DNA of 64,000 nucleotides from Paraburkholderia sp. ZP32-5 (GCF_021390495.1 NZ_JAJEJP010000002.1:1736001-1800000); one strand, 5' to 3'. Shown: positions 26,071-35,645, numbered from the stretch's first letter. The notes: generated from the letters alone by a model not told the origin. A program made the numbers and translations.

Positions 26071-27239
26071 GATGCGCACCCCGGCACGCCATACATCGCA
26101 TGCAACGCGCAGGCCGACGTCAGCATCCGCGCGCCGTCGTGTCCGACGCCCGGCACGATATGCAACTGCTGATTCAGCCCCTGCGGATGACGCGTGCGCA
26201 GGTAGTCGAAATACGCCTCGGCGCGCGCGACGCGTTGCGGGCCCTGCGCCTCGGCCGGGCAGCTCTGATCGAGTGCCTTCTGCTGCGGATCGTTGTCTTT
26301 GCCGCCGACCAGATAGTCGACGCGGCGTGCGACATACGCGGTTTCGAGCTGCGCGGGCGTGCGTTCGGCCAGATACGCGGGCCGCTTCTGCATGCCGTAT
26401 TTCCAGTCGTCGAAGCCCGGGCACGTAGCCGGCTCGAACGGTTTGCCGTCAACGGCGGGACGTTGCGCGTCGAAGTACGCATACGACGACGGGCTCGACA
26501 CCACGTAGCGCAGTGCGATCCCGTCGCGGGCGAGCACGTCCGTCTCGTGAGCGGCGACCGCATAGCGCTGCACGACTTGCGCGCCGCCGGAATGGCCGGC
26601 GAACACGATCTCGCGCAGATCGGGGAAGCGCTTGCGATCGGCGAGCCGTTCGACGATCGCGTCGAGCGCCGCATACGAACTCAGCGGCACCGGCGCGACC
26701 GCGGCGTCGCCGGCCATCCAGCCGTTTGCGTCCCAGCGCAATAGATCGGCGGGCTGCGAGCGGCCACCGAAATCGAGCGTGGCGAGAAACTGCGGCGCGA
26801 TCAGCAACGTGCCGTTCGCGTCGGCATCCGCCGCGTGCTGCTGTTGCGCGGCATCGCGGCCCTGCTCCGCGCTCTCGAAGTAGCGGTCCGCATTGCGCAG
26901 CTTGCCGTGAATCACGATCACCGCGCGCACGATGCCCGGCAGCGGCTGATTCCAGTCGCGCGACATATACAGCGGCAATTCGGCGGCGCCGGCCGCGGTA
27001 TCGATGCGCATCCGCGTGTCGGAGATATGCGAGACCGGCCGCAGATGCGGGTTATAGGCGTGCGTTCCGGCAACGTCCGCGGCACTGGCTTGTGTACCGG
27101 TTGCGAGCGCAACAGCGGCAAGCGCGGCCGCGCGGACGACGCGCGCCCACGTGCGCGCCGCTTTGCCGCCGGCATCTGCCTCTGCTCCGCGACGATCCAC
27201 GCCACGTCGCGCGCGCTGAAGAATCGGCTCAAAATTCAT
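26067..27239 (-). CDS. Secreted alpha/beta hydrolase, first of a paralogous pair
   Basis: 390 aa. N-terminal targeting segment (residues about 28-55, WARVVRAAALAAVALATGTQ then ASAADV) indicates export to the periplasm. Triad motifs: VIVIHGKLRNADRYFE, VFAGHSGGAQVVQRYAV, LVGGKDNDPQQKAL, VPGVGHDGARM. GAGGAG ribosome site before ATG 27239. It precedes the MFS gene with ATGA overlap and lies 79 bp downstream of the porin gene. Likely pre-hydrolyses the substrate in the periplasm before MFS uptake. Confidence 0.88.
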   Translation of the reverse strand: MNFEPILQRARRGVDRRGAEADAGGKAARTWARVVRAAALAAVALATGTQASAADVAGTHAYNPHLRPVSHISDTRMRIDTAAGAAELPLYMSRDWNQPLPGIVRAVIVIHGKLRNADRYFESAEQGRDAAQQQHAADADANGTLLIAPQFLATLDFGGRSQPADLLRWDANGWMAGDAAVAPVPLSSYAALDAIVERLADRKRFPDLREIVFAGHSGGAQVVQRYAVAAHETDVLARDGIALRYVVSSPSSYAYFDAQRPAVDGKPFEPATCPGFDDWKYGMQKRPAYLAERTPAQLETAYVARRVDYLVGGKDNDPQQKALDQSCPAEAQGPQRVARAEAYFDYLRTRHPQGLNQQLHIVPGVGHDGARMLTSACALHAMYGVPGCAS

Positions 27240-27318
27240 TCGTACGGCTCCTCGGGAATCCCCGGCCGCGCGTCATTCGCATCGCGCGGGCCGGCCCTGA
27301 CATCAACGGATCAAACGT

Positions 27319-28434
27319 TTAGAACTGGTGGTACATGCCAAGCGTGACGCCGGTCTGGTTCGACGCGAACGCGGTGTCGGCGGTTGTCCCTACCGGCGTG
27401 AACACGCCGTTCGCGCCGCGCGTCGCCTGAGCGTACGCGACGGTCGCATACAACGCGGTGCGCTTCGACAGCGAGTATTGCGTGCTCAGCACGCCCATCC
27501 ACGTATTGGAATTGCCGGGCGTCTTGTCCTGAACGTAGTAGTACGCGGCAGTCGTCTTGATATGGCTCATCACCGGGTAGCGGACACCGGCGAACCACAG
27601 CGCCTGAGACTCCGACGAGCCCTTTGTCGGGTTGTACAGATAGTGCTCGTAACCCATCTTCAGCGTGGCCGGACCGATATCCTGGCGGAACGACAGGCTC
27701 AGGTTGCGCGACTTCGTCCATGTGTTGCTCGAATTGATCGCGCCGTTGCGGTAGTCGTAGGCGAGCGCGGCGCCGAACGAGCCGCCATCGTAGTCGAGAC
27801 CGCCGCCGTACGCGGCGCTGCTCTGGAACGATTCGGCGTCGCCGCCGAAGCTGTAGCCCGCGATCGCGGTCAGCCCGGCGAAGTGTCCGACGTACTTGAC
27901 CATGTTCGGGTTGCGCGCGCGAAACGAAAAGCTGTTCTCCGAGCCGGTGGTCGGGAACCACGTGTATTGCGGCGAGAACGACATCGGATCGTAGCGCAGC
28001 AGAATGTCGTACATCGGCGTGTACTGCAGGCCGAACGACAGTGAGCCGTAGGTCTGATTCGTCAGGCCGACCGCCGCGGTGCGATTGAACAGCGTGCCGG
28101 CGGTCGCCATGGTGCCGTCGTTCGAGTTGAAGCCGGATTCGAGCACGAACCACGCGGCGTTGCCGCCGCCGAGCGACTCCGTGCCGCGCACGCCGAACCG
28201 CGAATTATGGATACCGCCGGAATTCATCCGGACGAGCGAGTCGCCGTTCTTGTCCGCGTGCGTCAGATATTCGACGTTGGTGTCGATCACGCCGTACAGC
28301 GTCACCGATCTGCCGGCGGGGGCGGCCGACGTTGTCAACTGCATGGCTTCGTCGACGTCGTCCTGTTGCGCGAAAGCGGATGCCGATACACAACCGGCAA
28401 GCAGCGCGATGGCTGCGGCATGGTGCTTTTTCAA
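27319..28434 (-). CDS. Gram-negative porin (OmpC/OpcP type)
   Basis: 371 aa. Signal peptide MKKHHAAAIALLAGCVSASAFA, then the Burkholderia porin start SVTLYGVIDTNVEY, 16-strand barrel segments with alternating aromatic residues, and the terminal Phe (TLGMYHQF) needed for outer-membrane assembly. First gene of the operon with two hydrolases and an MFS, so likely the outer-membrane entry route for their substrate. Confidence 0.93.
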   Translation of the reverse strand: MKKHHAAAIALLAGCVSASAFAQQDDVDEAMQLTTSAAPAGRSVTLYGVIDTNVEYLTHADKNGDSLVRMNSGGIHNSRFGVRGTESLGGGNAAWFVLESGFNSNDGTMATAGTLFNRTAAVGLTNQTYGSLSFGLQYTPMYDILLRYDPMSFSPQYTWFPTTGSENSFSFRARNPNMVKYVGHFAGLTAIAGYSFGGDAESFQSSAAYGGGLDYDGGSFGAALAYDYRNGAINSSNTWTKSRNLSLSFRQDIGPATLKMGYEHYLYNPTKGSSESQALWFAGVRYPVMSHIKTTAAYYYVQDKTPGNSNTWMGVLSTQYSLSKRTALYATVAYAQATRGANGVFTPVGTTADTAFASNQTGVTLGMYHQF

Positions 28435-28573
28435 AGCGGTCTCCTTGGTGTTGTTTTCGTCCGCGTGGCGGTTTCCAGCGGCGCCGGAGGTCGCGGTGCG
28501 CGGGCTGACGAAACTCGAGCGCCATCGTAAGGAGCACCGATACAGATGTAAAATATCTATTTGATTGTGTCAC

Positions 28574-28590
28574 CATATTTTATAAATATG
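28574..28590. promoter_or_regulatory. Candidate LysR operator
   Basis: CATATTT-TAT-AAATATG, seven-base perfect arms, in the AT-rich 221-bp gap between the divergent porin operon and the LysR gene. Position and symmetry suit an LTTR recognition site. Confidence 0.55.
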
Positions 28591-28655
28591 GATCGTCGGC
28601 CTAGCCTTCGTTTGTGCGCCGGCCATCCCTGCTTTTTTTGCTGCCGGAGCTGTTC

Positions 28656-29582
28656 ATGGAGCTGCGCCACCTGCGTTATTTCCTCGCGGTCGCCGAGGAA
28701 GGGCAATTCACCCGCGCCGCCGAGCGCCTCGCGATTCAGCAGCCGCCGCTGTCGCAGCAGATCCGCCTGCTCGAGGAGGAAATCGGCTTTGAACTGTTCG
28801 CGCGTTTGCCGCGCGGCGTCGAGTTGACGCCGGCCGGCAAGGCGTTCGCGCAGAGCGCGGAACAGGTGCTTGGCATGCTGCAGCAAGGGGTCGCTCACGC
28901 CCGGCGCATTTCGCGCGGCGAGCTTGGCGCGATCGCGATCGGTCTCACCAGTTCCGCCGGTTTTCATCCGGTCACGACCGACGCGATACGTGCGTTCAAC
29001 GCGGAGCACCCGGGCATCGAAATCACGCTGTCCGAGTTGAATGCCGCCGAGCTGATCGAGCGGCTGTTGACGGGACAGCTGCATGTCGCGTTCTTGCGCA
29101 AGCCGGTCGAAACGCCATCGGGCGTCGCGTTCGACCAGTTGCTCGATGAGCCGATGGTGGCGGTGCTGCCGGTCGGCCACCGGCTGCTCGATGCGGCCGA
29201 TGAAACCCGTCCGACGATACCGTTGAAGGCGCTCGCGAATGAGGAATTCATCCTCGTGCGGCGTCCGGGCGCGCCTGGCATGTATGCGGATTTTCTGGCC
29301 GCGTGCCGCCGCGAGGGATTCGAGCCGCACGTCGCGCGGGAGGTGCCTCGCATGCTCACCGGCATTCATATGGTCGCGGCCGGGCTGGGCGTGACGCTGG
29401 TGCCGGCGTCGATGCAGCGCTACGACCACAAGAGCGCGGTGTTTTGTCCGTTGACCAGCGATGCGGGTCTATCGGCACCGTTGCATCTGGCGTATCCGGC
29501 TGTGATGCGTGATCCGGCCGCGGCGCGCTTTGTCGAGTTTGTCAGGCAGCGGGGGTGGCCGGGGGAGTATGTGGATGGGTAG
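28656..29582 (+). CDS. LysR-family regulator of the porin-hydrolase-MFS operon
   Basis: 308 aa. N-terminus MELRHLRYFLAVAEEGQFTR with the HTH AAERLAIQQPPLSQQIRLLE is the BenM/CatM/CbnR subgroup pattern; effector domain to residue 300. ATG at 28656 gives the canonical start (the frame is open to 28614). Divergent from the porin operon, so it most likely activates it in response to the substrate or its product. Confidence 0.9.
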   Translation: MELRHLRYFLAVAEEGQFTRAAERLAIQQPPLSQQIRLLEEEIGFELFARLPRGVELTPAGKAFAQSAEQVLGMLQQGVAHARRISRGELGAIAIGLTSSAGFHPVTTDAIRAFNAEHPGIEITLSELNAAELIERLLTGQLHVAFLRKPVETPSGVAFDQLLDEPMVAVLPVGHRLLDAADETRPTIPLKALANEEFILVRRPGAPGMYADFLAACRREGFEPHVAREVPRMLTGIHMVAAGLGVTLVPASMQRYDHKSAVFCPLTSDAGLSAPLHLAYPAVMRDPAAARFVEFVRQRGWPGEYVDG

Positions 29583-29690
29583 GCGGTACTGATGTACCGG
29601 CCGCCGCGTTTGCCCCCGCCTCTCTCCTGTCGCATGTCATTCAAGCTCCAGCACCGCTATCTCGTTGCAGCACCGGAGCCGTGCGAGCGA

Positions 29691-30785
29691 TCAGAACGAA
29701 TGCACCATGCCCACCACCGTAGTCAGCAGGTTCTTGCCGGGACTCACCGGAATGCCTGCGCCCTGCGCCGGGTTCTCCGTGAAGCTCGCCTCGCTGCCGT
29801 TGCGCATGTACGCGATGCCCGCATACAAGCCGGTACGCTTCGACAGCCGGTAGTCGTAGCGCAGACCATACGACGTAGCATTGCCGTTCGAATTGCCTTG
29901 CAGCTTGTACTGCCCGAAATCGGCAATCAGCGTGCCGTTCAGCACGTGCGGAATCTGCGCCGACAGGTCGTAATAGAAGTTGTTCGGATCGGCGAAGGCC
30001 GCTGGATTCGACACCTTCACCTGCGCCGCTCCACGATGCAGCACGAACAGGCCATACAGGTGCACGAAACCGAAGTCGTAGCCGATGCCGAACAGGCTGT
30101 GATTGCCGGTGCTCGTCGGCGACGACGGGGTGATAACCGTATCGGTCGAATACACCTGGCTCTCGTAGTCGGCTTCAAACGACAACGGCCCCTTCGCGTA
30201 GTACACGCCGAGAGACGCGGTATTGCCGAGCGTGCGCGGCAGTGTCGGGTCGCCATTCGCGCCGAAGCCCCACATCGCCGAGAACGTGAAGCCGTTGAAA
30301 GTCGGCGACACGTATATCACCGAATTCGAGATCTTCGTCGAAACGAAAAAGTTGAAGTTATTGGCCGCATGACCCCAATCCCAGCGGCCGAGGTCGCCAG
30401 CTTCGAAGCGCGCGAGGCCCCACATTTCCGGCGAATTATTCAAGCCGAACTGGACGCGTCCATAAGGTCCCGACAGACCGACCCACGCTTCCCGGCCAAA
30501 GATCTTGCCGGTCTGCACGATCTGTCCGTTCGCGACGTTAAAACCGTTTTCGAGCTTGAAGATCACCTTGGTGCCGCCGCCGATATCCTCTGCTCCGGTC
30601 AATCCCCAGTCCGACGGAAATACGTTGTTGCTGTCGAGTCGCGCGACGGTCTTGCCGCCGGTGCGCGCATACTGAATCGATGCGTCGATCGTTCCATACA
30701 GCGTCACGCTCGACTGTGCATGAGCCGCGCATGGCAGGGTCGCCGCCAGCAAAATGGGCCAACATTGTTTGAAAGTGGTTTTCAT
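29691..30785 (-). CDS. Gram-negative porin
   Basis: 364 aa. Signal peptide ending CAAHA, mature start QSSVTLYGTIDASIQYART, PEFGxxQ-like loop 3 region (QFGLNNSPEMWG), terminal Phe (TVVGMVHSF). ATG at 30785 chosen because it begins the signal peptide; the open frame upstream is a shadow. Located at the left edge of the aromatic catabolic cluster, on the same strand as the MBL and dehydrogenase genes, so it may serve uptake of the aromatic substrate. Confidence 0.92.
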   Translation of the reverse strand: MKTTFKQCWPILLAATLPCAAHAQSSVTLYGTIDASIQYARTGGKTVARLDSNNVFPSDWGLTGAEDIGGGTKVIFKLENGFNVANGQIVQTGKIFGREAWVGLSGPYGRVQFGLNNSPEMWGLARFEAGDLGRWDWGHAANNFNFFVSTKISNSVIYVSPTFNGFTFSAMWGFGANGDPTLPRTLGNTASLGVYYAKGPLSFEADYESQVYSTDTVITPSSPTSTGNHSLFGIGYDFGFVHLYGLFVLHRGAAQVKVSNPAAFADPNNFYYDLSAQIPHVLNGTLIADFGQYKLQGNSNGNATSYGLRYDYRLSKRTGLYAGIAYMRNGSEASFTENPAQGAGIPVSPGKNLLTTVVGMVHSF

Positions 30786-30977
30786 CGTTGTTCTGAGTTG
30801 TGTGATCGAAGCGGCGGAGAATGGACGAGCTTTGACACGCGCCCTTGCCTCGCGTCCCCTGTTTAGTCGCATTACTAATGAAATTGAATACAGAACTACT
30901 GAGACGTATAACTAACTAAAATCCTTGCATTGACAGCATTCGCCCGGCACCTTGCCGGGCGGCGATCGACAGTCTGC

Positions 30978-31853
30978 TCAGACGTTCCAGTCCGGCAGAT
31001 AGCCTCCCTGATGATCATGTCCGGTGATCCGGCAGCAGAACGGCGCCGCGAAATGCGTCGGCATCAGCAATGAGCCGCGCGCCGCGCAATCGTCGAGCAT
31101 GCGGATACGCGTCTGCAGCGCCGTACCCTGATCCTCGTCGAACGACGAACACAGATCCGGGCGATGCAGTTGCAACGGGTGATGAATCACATCGCCCGAA
31201 AACATGCCCTCGCTTCCTTGCGAGCTGACACGGATCTTCACGCTGCCGGCCGTATGGCCGGGCGCCGACTCGACGCTCAGCACGTCGTCGACGCCATAGC
31301 CTTCTTCGACGAACTGAACCTGCCCCGCCTCCACCACCGGCAAGATGCTGTCCTCGAATACGCACTGGTTGAACGGCCGCGCCACATAGTCCGGCCGGCG
31401 CGCGTCCCAGCTATCGAATTCAGTCTGGCTGAACAGATACTTCGCGTTCGGAAAAGTCGGCACCCAGCGCCCGTCCTGCAGCCGCGTATTCCAGCCGACG
31501 TGATCCGCGTGCAGATGCGTGCACATCACGAAGTCCACTTCTTCCGGCTGCACGCCGGCCGCCTGCAAGCGCTGAAGCCACGGCGCGTCGCGCATATTGA
31601 AGTGCGGAACGTGCGGACGCTCCTTGTGGTTGCCGATACAACTGTCGATCAGCACCGTATGGTGCGGCGTGCGCACCAGCCAGCTATGAATGCTCGTCAG
31701 CAGCCGGTTCGCCGACAGATCGACAAAGCGGCGCGCCCAGTCCGGCGCGTCTTCCCACATCTTCGCGTCGATGGCCGGGAACATGAATTCCGGCGCGAGA
31801 CCGGGTCCGTGATAGTCCTCGATCCGCGTGATTTGAACAGAACCTAGTTGCAT
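30978..31853 (-). CDS. MBL-fold metallo-hydrolase of the aromatic regulon
   Basis: 291 aa. Zinc motif CTHLHADHVGW, followed by GHTAGS and GDVIHHP ligands, and a C-terminal His (THFAAP): a complete binuclear MBL site of the AttM/quorum-lactonase-like or arylsulfate-like subgroup. Its promoter carries the same extended ATCGAT operator pair as the pathway operon at 42.4 kb, so it is probably co-regulated and hydrolyses a pathway ester, lactone or amide. ATG at 31853; twelve further residues upstream are possible. Confidence 0.87.
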   Translation of the reverse strand: MQLGSVQITRIEDYHGPGLAPEFMFPAIDAKMWEDAPDWARRFVDLSANRLLTSIHSWLVRTPHHTVLIDSCIGNHKERPHVPHFNMRDAPWLQRLQAAGVQPEEVDFVMCTHLHADHVGWNTRLQDGRWVPTFPNAKYLFSQTEFDSWDARRPDYVARPFNQCVFEDSILPVVEAGQVQFVEEGYGVDDVLSVESAPGHTAGSVKIRVSSQGSEGMFSGDVIHHPLQLHRPDLCSSFDEDQGTALQTRIRMLDDCAARGSLLMPTHFAAPFCCRITGHDHQGGYLPDWNV

Positions 31854-31903
31854 GCTTATTGCCCTTTCGTATAACGCTACCGTATGCAAAGCGTATTTAG
31901 CCG

Positions 31904-31936
31904 AAAAATCGATGTCAACGACAAAATCGATTAATT
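31904..31936. promoter_or_regulatory. ATCGAT operator pair, MBL promoter
   Basis: ATCGAT at 31908-31913 and 31926-31931, 18 bp apart, each preceded by an A-tract (AAAAATCGATGTCAACGAC then AAAATCGATTAATT). Nearly identical in order to the element at 42.52-42.55 kb. Confidence 0.65.
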
Positions 31937-31968
31937 GACGAAAAATCTAGGATAGCGACGTGCAGCGC

Positions 31969-33432
31969 TTACAGCTTCACGCACACGTTGCGCAGTTCCG
32001 TATAGAACTCGAGCGAATGCAGCCCGCCTTCGCGGCCGATACCGGACATCTTTGCGCCGCCAAACGGCGTGCGCAGGTCGCGCAGGAACCACGCGTTGAC
32101 CCAGCAGAGTCCGACGTCGAGTCGCGCCGCGACGCGATGCGCGCGCTGCAGATCGCGCGTATGCACCGAGGCCGCGAGGCCGTACTGCGTGTCGTTGGCG
32201 AGCGCAACCACCTCGTCTTCACTATCGAACGGCGTGACGTGGCAGCACGGACCGAAGATCTCCTCGCGGACCACCGCGCTCGTCTCCGGCAAGCCGGTCC
32301 AGACGGTCGGCTCGATCCACGCGCCTTCGGCCAGCCCGGCCGGCATCTGCGGAATGCCACCGCCGGCGACGATCGTTGCGCCCTCTTCCTTCGCGCGCGC
32401 GTAGTACGACAGCACCTTGTCGCGATGGCCGAGCGAGATCAGCGGGCCGATGCCGCTGCCTGCATCGTCGGGACGGCCCGGTTTCATCGCACGGGCGATT
32501 TCGCCGAGACGCTGCACGAAGGTCTCAAAGAGCGGCCGCTCGACATAAACGCGCTCGGTGCCGAGACACACCTGGCCGCAGTTCGCGAACACCGCGCGGC
32601 TCGTCACTTCGAGCGCGTTGTCGAGGTCGCAGTCGGCGAATACGATCGACGGGTTCTTGCCGCCCAACTCCATCGAGGTCGCCTTGATACCGCCCGCCGC
32701 CGCTTCGAGAATCTTCGTACCCGTCGCGGTCTCGCCGGTGAACGTGATCGCGTTGACGTCGGGATGCCGCGTCAGAAATTCGCCGGCCGAGTTGGGACCG
32801 AAGCCGTGCACGACGTTGTAGACGCCCGACGGCACGCCGACCGCATTCATCACTTCGCCGAGCAAGGTAGCCGTCGACGGCGTTTCCTCCGACGGCTTCA
32901 CGACCACCGCATTGCCGCACGCGAGCGCGGGGCCGACCTTCCACGTCATCAGCAACAGCGGCAGGTTCCACGGGCAGATCACGGCGACCACGCCCTTGGG
33001 CCGGCGCAGCGCGTAGTTCAATGCGGTACGGCCATCCGGCGTGGTCATCTCGAAGAACTCGGCGCTCGCGCTCTTCACCGTGTCGGCAAAGATCTTGAAG
33101 TTCGCCGCGCCGCGCGGAATGTCGAGATGCGACGCCAGCGCGATCGGCTTGCCGGTGTCGGCGACTTCGGCTTGCAGGAAATCGTCGAAACGCCGGTTGA
33201 TCTCGTCGGCGACTGCATACAGCATCGCCGCGCGCTCCTGCACCGACAGACGCCCCCACGGCCCGGCCAGCGCCGCGCGCGCCGCCGCGACCGCCGCGTC
33301 GACCTCCGGTCGTCCCGCTTCGTGCACGCGCGAGATCAGCGCGTGATCGACCGGGCTGCGATTCTCGAACAGGCGTCCGCTGCTCGACGGCACGAAACGG
33401 CCGTCGATGAAGTTAAGCGTTTCCGCTGTCAT
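31969..33432 (-). CDS. 2-(amino/hydroxy)muconic semialdehyde dehydrogenase
   Basis: 487 aa NAD-dependent ALDH. Catalytic Glu in TSMELGGKNPSIV and Cys in FANCGQVCLGTERVYV; C-terminus GREGGLHSLEFYTELRNVCV is typical of the DmpC/XylG/AmnC/NbaE group. It oxidises the ring-cleavage semialdehyde to the muconate. The presence of a RidA-type deaminase in the cluster favours 2-aminomuconic semialdehyde as substrate. Diverges from the GntR gene across an ATCGAT pair. Confidence 0.92.
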   Translation of the reverse strand: MTAETLNFIDGRFVPSSSGRLFENRSPVDHALISRVHEAGRPEVDAAVAAARAALAGPWGRLSVQERAAMLYAVADEINRRFDDFLQAEVADTGKPIALASHLDIPRGAANFKIFADTVKSASAEFFEMTTPDGRTALNYALRRPKGVVAVICPWNLPLLLMTWKVGPALACGNAVVVKPSEETPSTATLLGEVMNAVGVPSGVYNVVHGFGPNSAGEFLTRHPDVNAITFTGETATGTKILEAAAGGIKATSMELGGKNPSIVFADCDLDNALEVTSRAVFANCGQVCLGTERVYVERPLFETFVQRLGEIARAMKPGRPDDAGSGIGPLISLGHRDKVLSYYARAKEEGATIVAGGGIPQMPAGLAEGAWIEPTVWTGLPETSAVVREEIFGPCCHVTPFDSEDEVVALANDTQYGLAASVHTRDLQRAHRVAARLDVGLCWVNAWFLRDLRTPFGGAKMSGIGREGGLHSLEFYTELRNVCVKL

Positions 33433-33465
33433 ACAAATTTCCTTCGCTGGATAGTAAGTGAATCA

Positions 33466-33492
33466 ATAATCGATCAAATCGCTAAAATCGAT
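33466..33492. promoter_or_regulatory. ATCGAT operator pair, dehydrogenase/GntR divergent promoter
   Basis: ATCGAT at 33469-33474 and 33487-33492, again 18 bp apart, in the 123-bp divergent gap. Probable autoregulatory and pathway operator of the GntR protein. Confidence 0.65.
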
Positions 33493-33555
33493 GTTTGGCG
33501 AGTCGTAAGGCTATAATCGACCCCGACAAGAACTCGTATATCTGGAGTGCCCCCC

Positions 33556-34254
33556 ATGATCGAAACGCCTATCGAAGGCACCAGCTCAGGCCTGACGCTG
33601 TCGGCCAGCGTCGCGAATACGTTGCGCGCGCAAATCACGAGCGGCACCATGCCGCCCGGCGAAAAGCTCCATCTGGACGACCTGCGCGCCGCGCTCGGCG
33701 TGTCGCTGAGTCCGTTGCGCGAAGCGCTGTCGCGCCTGTCGGCCGAGGGCTTCGTCGTAATGGAGAGCAACCGCGGCTATCGCGTCGCCCCGGTCTCCGA
33801 AGGCAACCTGCTCGAAGTCACGCGGCTGCGCACGATGCTCGAATCGTTCGCGCTGCGCGAGTCGATCCGGCTCGGCGACGAGCGCTGGGAAGGCGCCGTG
33901 GTCGCCGGCCTGTATCAGCTCAACAAGCGTGTCGGCGCGAAGGACGTCAAGCTCGGCGACTGGGAAACCACGCACCGCGCGCTCCATCAGCAGTTGTTGT
34001 CCGCCTGCGGCATGCCGCTCGTGCTGCACTTCTGCTCGATCCTGCACGACCTGAACGACCGTTATCGGCGCCTGTTTCTCGAAGATCATCCGATCGATCT
34101 GTCGGTCGCCGACGAACATGCGGACATCTGCTCCGCCGCACTCGATCGCGATGCCGACAAGGCCTGCGCCTTGCTCGAAGCGCACATCGAGCGCACCGGC
34201 GCGAACGTCGCCAAGACACTGCGCGAACGCAGCGTTTCGCACGACGCCGCCTGA
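33556..34254 (+). CDS. GntR-family (FadR/VanR subgroup) regulator of aromatic cluster
   Basis: 232 aa. N-terminal winged helix (VANTLRAQITSGTMPPGEKL; LRAALGVSLSPLREALSRLS; NRGYRVAPVSEGNLLEVTRLR) and an all-helical FCD effector domain. Start at ATG 33556, spaced 8 bp from TGGAG; a GTG three codons upstream overlaps that site and is less likely. Located centrally in the cluster; ATCGAT pairs at three cluster promoters are its likely sites. Confidence 0.88.
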   Translation: MIETPIEGTSSGLTLSASVANTLRAQITSGTMPPGEKLHLDDLRAALGVSLSPLREALSRLSAEGFVVMESNRGYRVAPVSEGNLLEVTRLRTMLESFALRESIRLGDERWEGAVVAGLYQLNKRVGAKDVKLGDWETTHRALHQQLLSACGMPLVLHFCSILHDLNDRYRRLFLEDHPIDLSVADEHADICSAALDRDADKACALLEAHIERTGANVAKTLRERSVSHDAA

Positions 34255-34292
34255 GTCTGCACCCAAGCTCGTACCCGAACCCGCGCTACCGC

Positions 34293-35645
34293 CTAACGCG
34301 CGATATCCGTATCGCGCGTCTCGCGGGTGAACACCACCGCGATCAGTGCGACCACCGCCGGCCCGAGGTAATAGAAGCCGATACCGGCCGCGTTGCCGTT
34401 GTGAGCCGCTACCAGCGTCGCGGCGATCATCGGCGCGATGCCGCCGCCCAGCATCGTGCCGACCGCCTTGCCGAGCGAATAGCCGGTGAAGCGCACGCGG
34501 GTAGGGAACAGCTCGCCATAGAAGCTGCCGAACAGCGCGTACATCGGCGCATGCACGATGCCGATCGCGACGATCACCGCGAGCGTGATGTAGAGCGGCG
34601 ACTTCGTATCGAGAATGCCGAAGAAGAAGTTGATATAGATCGTCGACGCGACGATACCGAGCAGGTACACGCCCTTGCGTCCGACGCGATCCGAAATCGC
34701 GCCATACAGCGGCGAACTCAGCAGCGTGAAGGCGTGCGCGGCGGCGATTGCGCCGATCGCAACGGAACCCGGCATGTGCAACGTGCGCGTCACGTAGGCG
34801 ATCGGGTACACGCTCGTCAGGTAATAGAACGTGCTTTCCATCACGCTGACCGCGAGCACGACGAAGGCAGGCCACTTGTAGTCGCGCAATGTTTCGAACA
34901 GCGGCACGCGCTTGAGCACCTCCGGATCCTGCTTGCGGAACGTCGCGGTTTCCTCGACGCGCGTGCGGATGTACAGCCCGATCACGACGAGCACCGCGCT
35001 CATCAGGAACGGCACACGCCAGCCCCACGACAGCATCGCGCTGCGCTCCATGTGCGTGACGAGATAAACGGTCAACGATGCCAGCAGCACGCCGACCGGT
35101 CCCGCGCATTGCAGCAGTCCGCCGAGCAGGCCGCGGTGCTTCTTCTGCGCGCTTTCGAGCACCATCAGCGCGGAAGCCGCCGACTCGCCGCCGAGCGCGA
35201 AACCTTGCAGAAAGCGCAGCACGACGAGCATGCCGGTCGCCGTGACACCGAGTTGCGCGGCGGTCGGCAACAGGCCCATCAGCGCGGTGCCGAGGCCCAT
35301 CATCAGCAGCGTGATCTGCATCATCGACTTGCGTCCGATGCGGTCGCCGAAGTGACCGAACACGAGACCGCCGAGCGGCCGGCTTGCGTAACCGACCGCG
35401 AAGGTTGCGTAGACCGCGATCACCGCGGTCATCGGATTGAGCTTCGGAAAGAACAGCTCCTCGAACACCAGCGGCGCGAGAAAGCCGTAAAGAAAGAAGT
35501 CGTACCACTCGACCATCGTGCCGAGGAAGCTGGCGAAAAAGATCCGCCAGCGGGCTTTCGCCGTCAGCGTGTCGCCAGGCCCAGACGTGTCGTCGTATGC
35601 GCTGCTTACCGCCGGCCAGTCTCTCGGTGCTTCTGCTGCTTTCAT
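34293..35645 (-). CDS. MHS-family MFS transporter (aromatic acid uptake)
   Basis: 450 aa, 12 helices. MVEWYDFFLYGFLAPLVFEE in helix 1, GYASRPLGGLVFGHFGDRIG in loop 2-3 and LQGFALGGESAASALMV mark the MHS (ProP/KgtP/ShiA-like) group. Proton-coupled uptake of a carboxylate, here presumably the aminohydroxybenzoate. ATG at 35645 has GGGGAG spaced six bases; the ATG two codons earlier is too close to that site. Last gene of the long minus-strand operon. Confidence 0.9.
   Translation of the reverse strand: MKAAEAPRDWPAVSSAYDDTSGPGDTLTAKARWRIFFASFLGTMVEWYDFFLYGFLAPLVFEELFFPKLNPMTAVIAVYATFAVGYASRPLGGLVFGHFGDRIGRKSMMQITLLMMGLGTALMGLLPTAAQLGVTATGMLVVLRFLQGFALGGESAASALMVLESAQKKHRGLLGGLLQCAGPVGVLLASLTVYLVTHMERSAMLSWGWRVPFLMSAVLVVIGLYIRTRVEETATFRKQDPEVLKRVPLFETLRDYKWPAFVVLAVSVMESTFYYLTSVYPIAYVTRTLHMPGSVAIGAIAAAHAFTLLSSPLYGAISDRVGRKGVYLLGIVASTIYINFFFGILDTKSPLYITLAVIVAIGIVHAPMYALFGSFYGELFPTRVRFTGYSLGKAVGTMLGGGIAPMIAATLVAAHNGNAAGIGFYYLGPAVVALIAVVFTRETRDTDIAR

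Noticed and set aside
24694..26172. 492-codon plus-strand frame rich in Arg, Gln and His
   Set aside because: Antisense to the MHS transporter gene; no recognisable fold.
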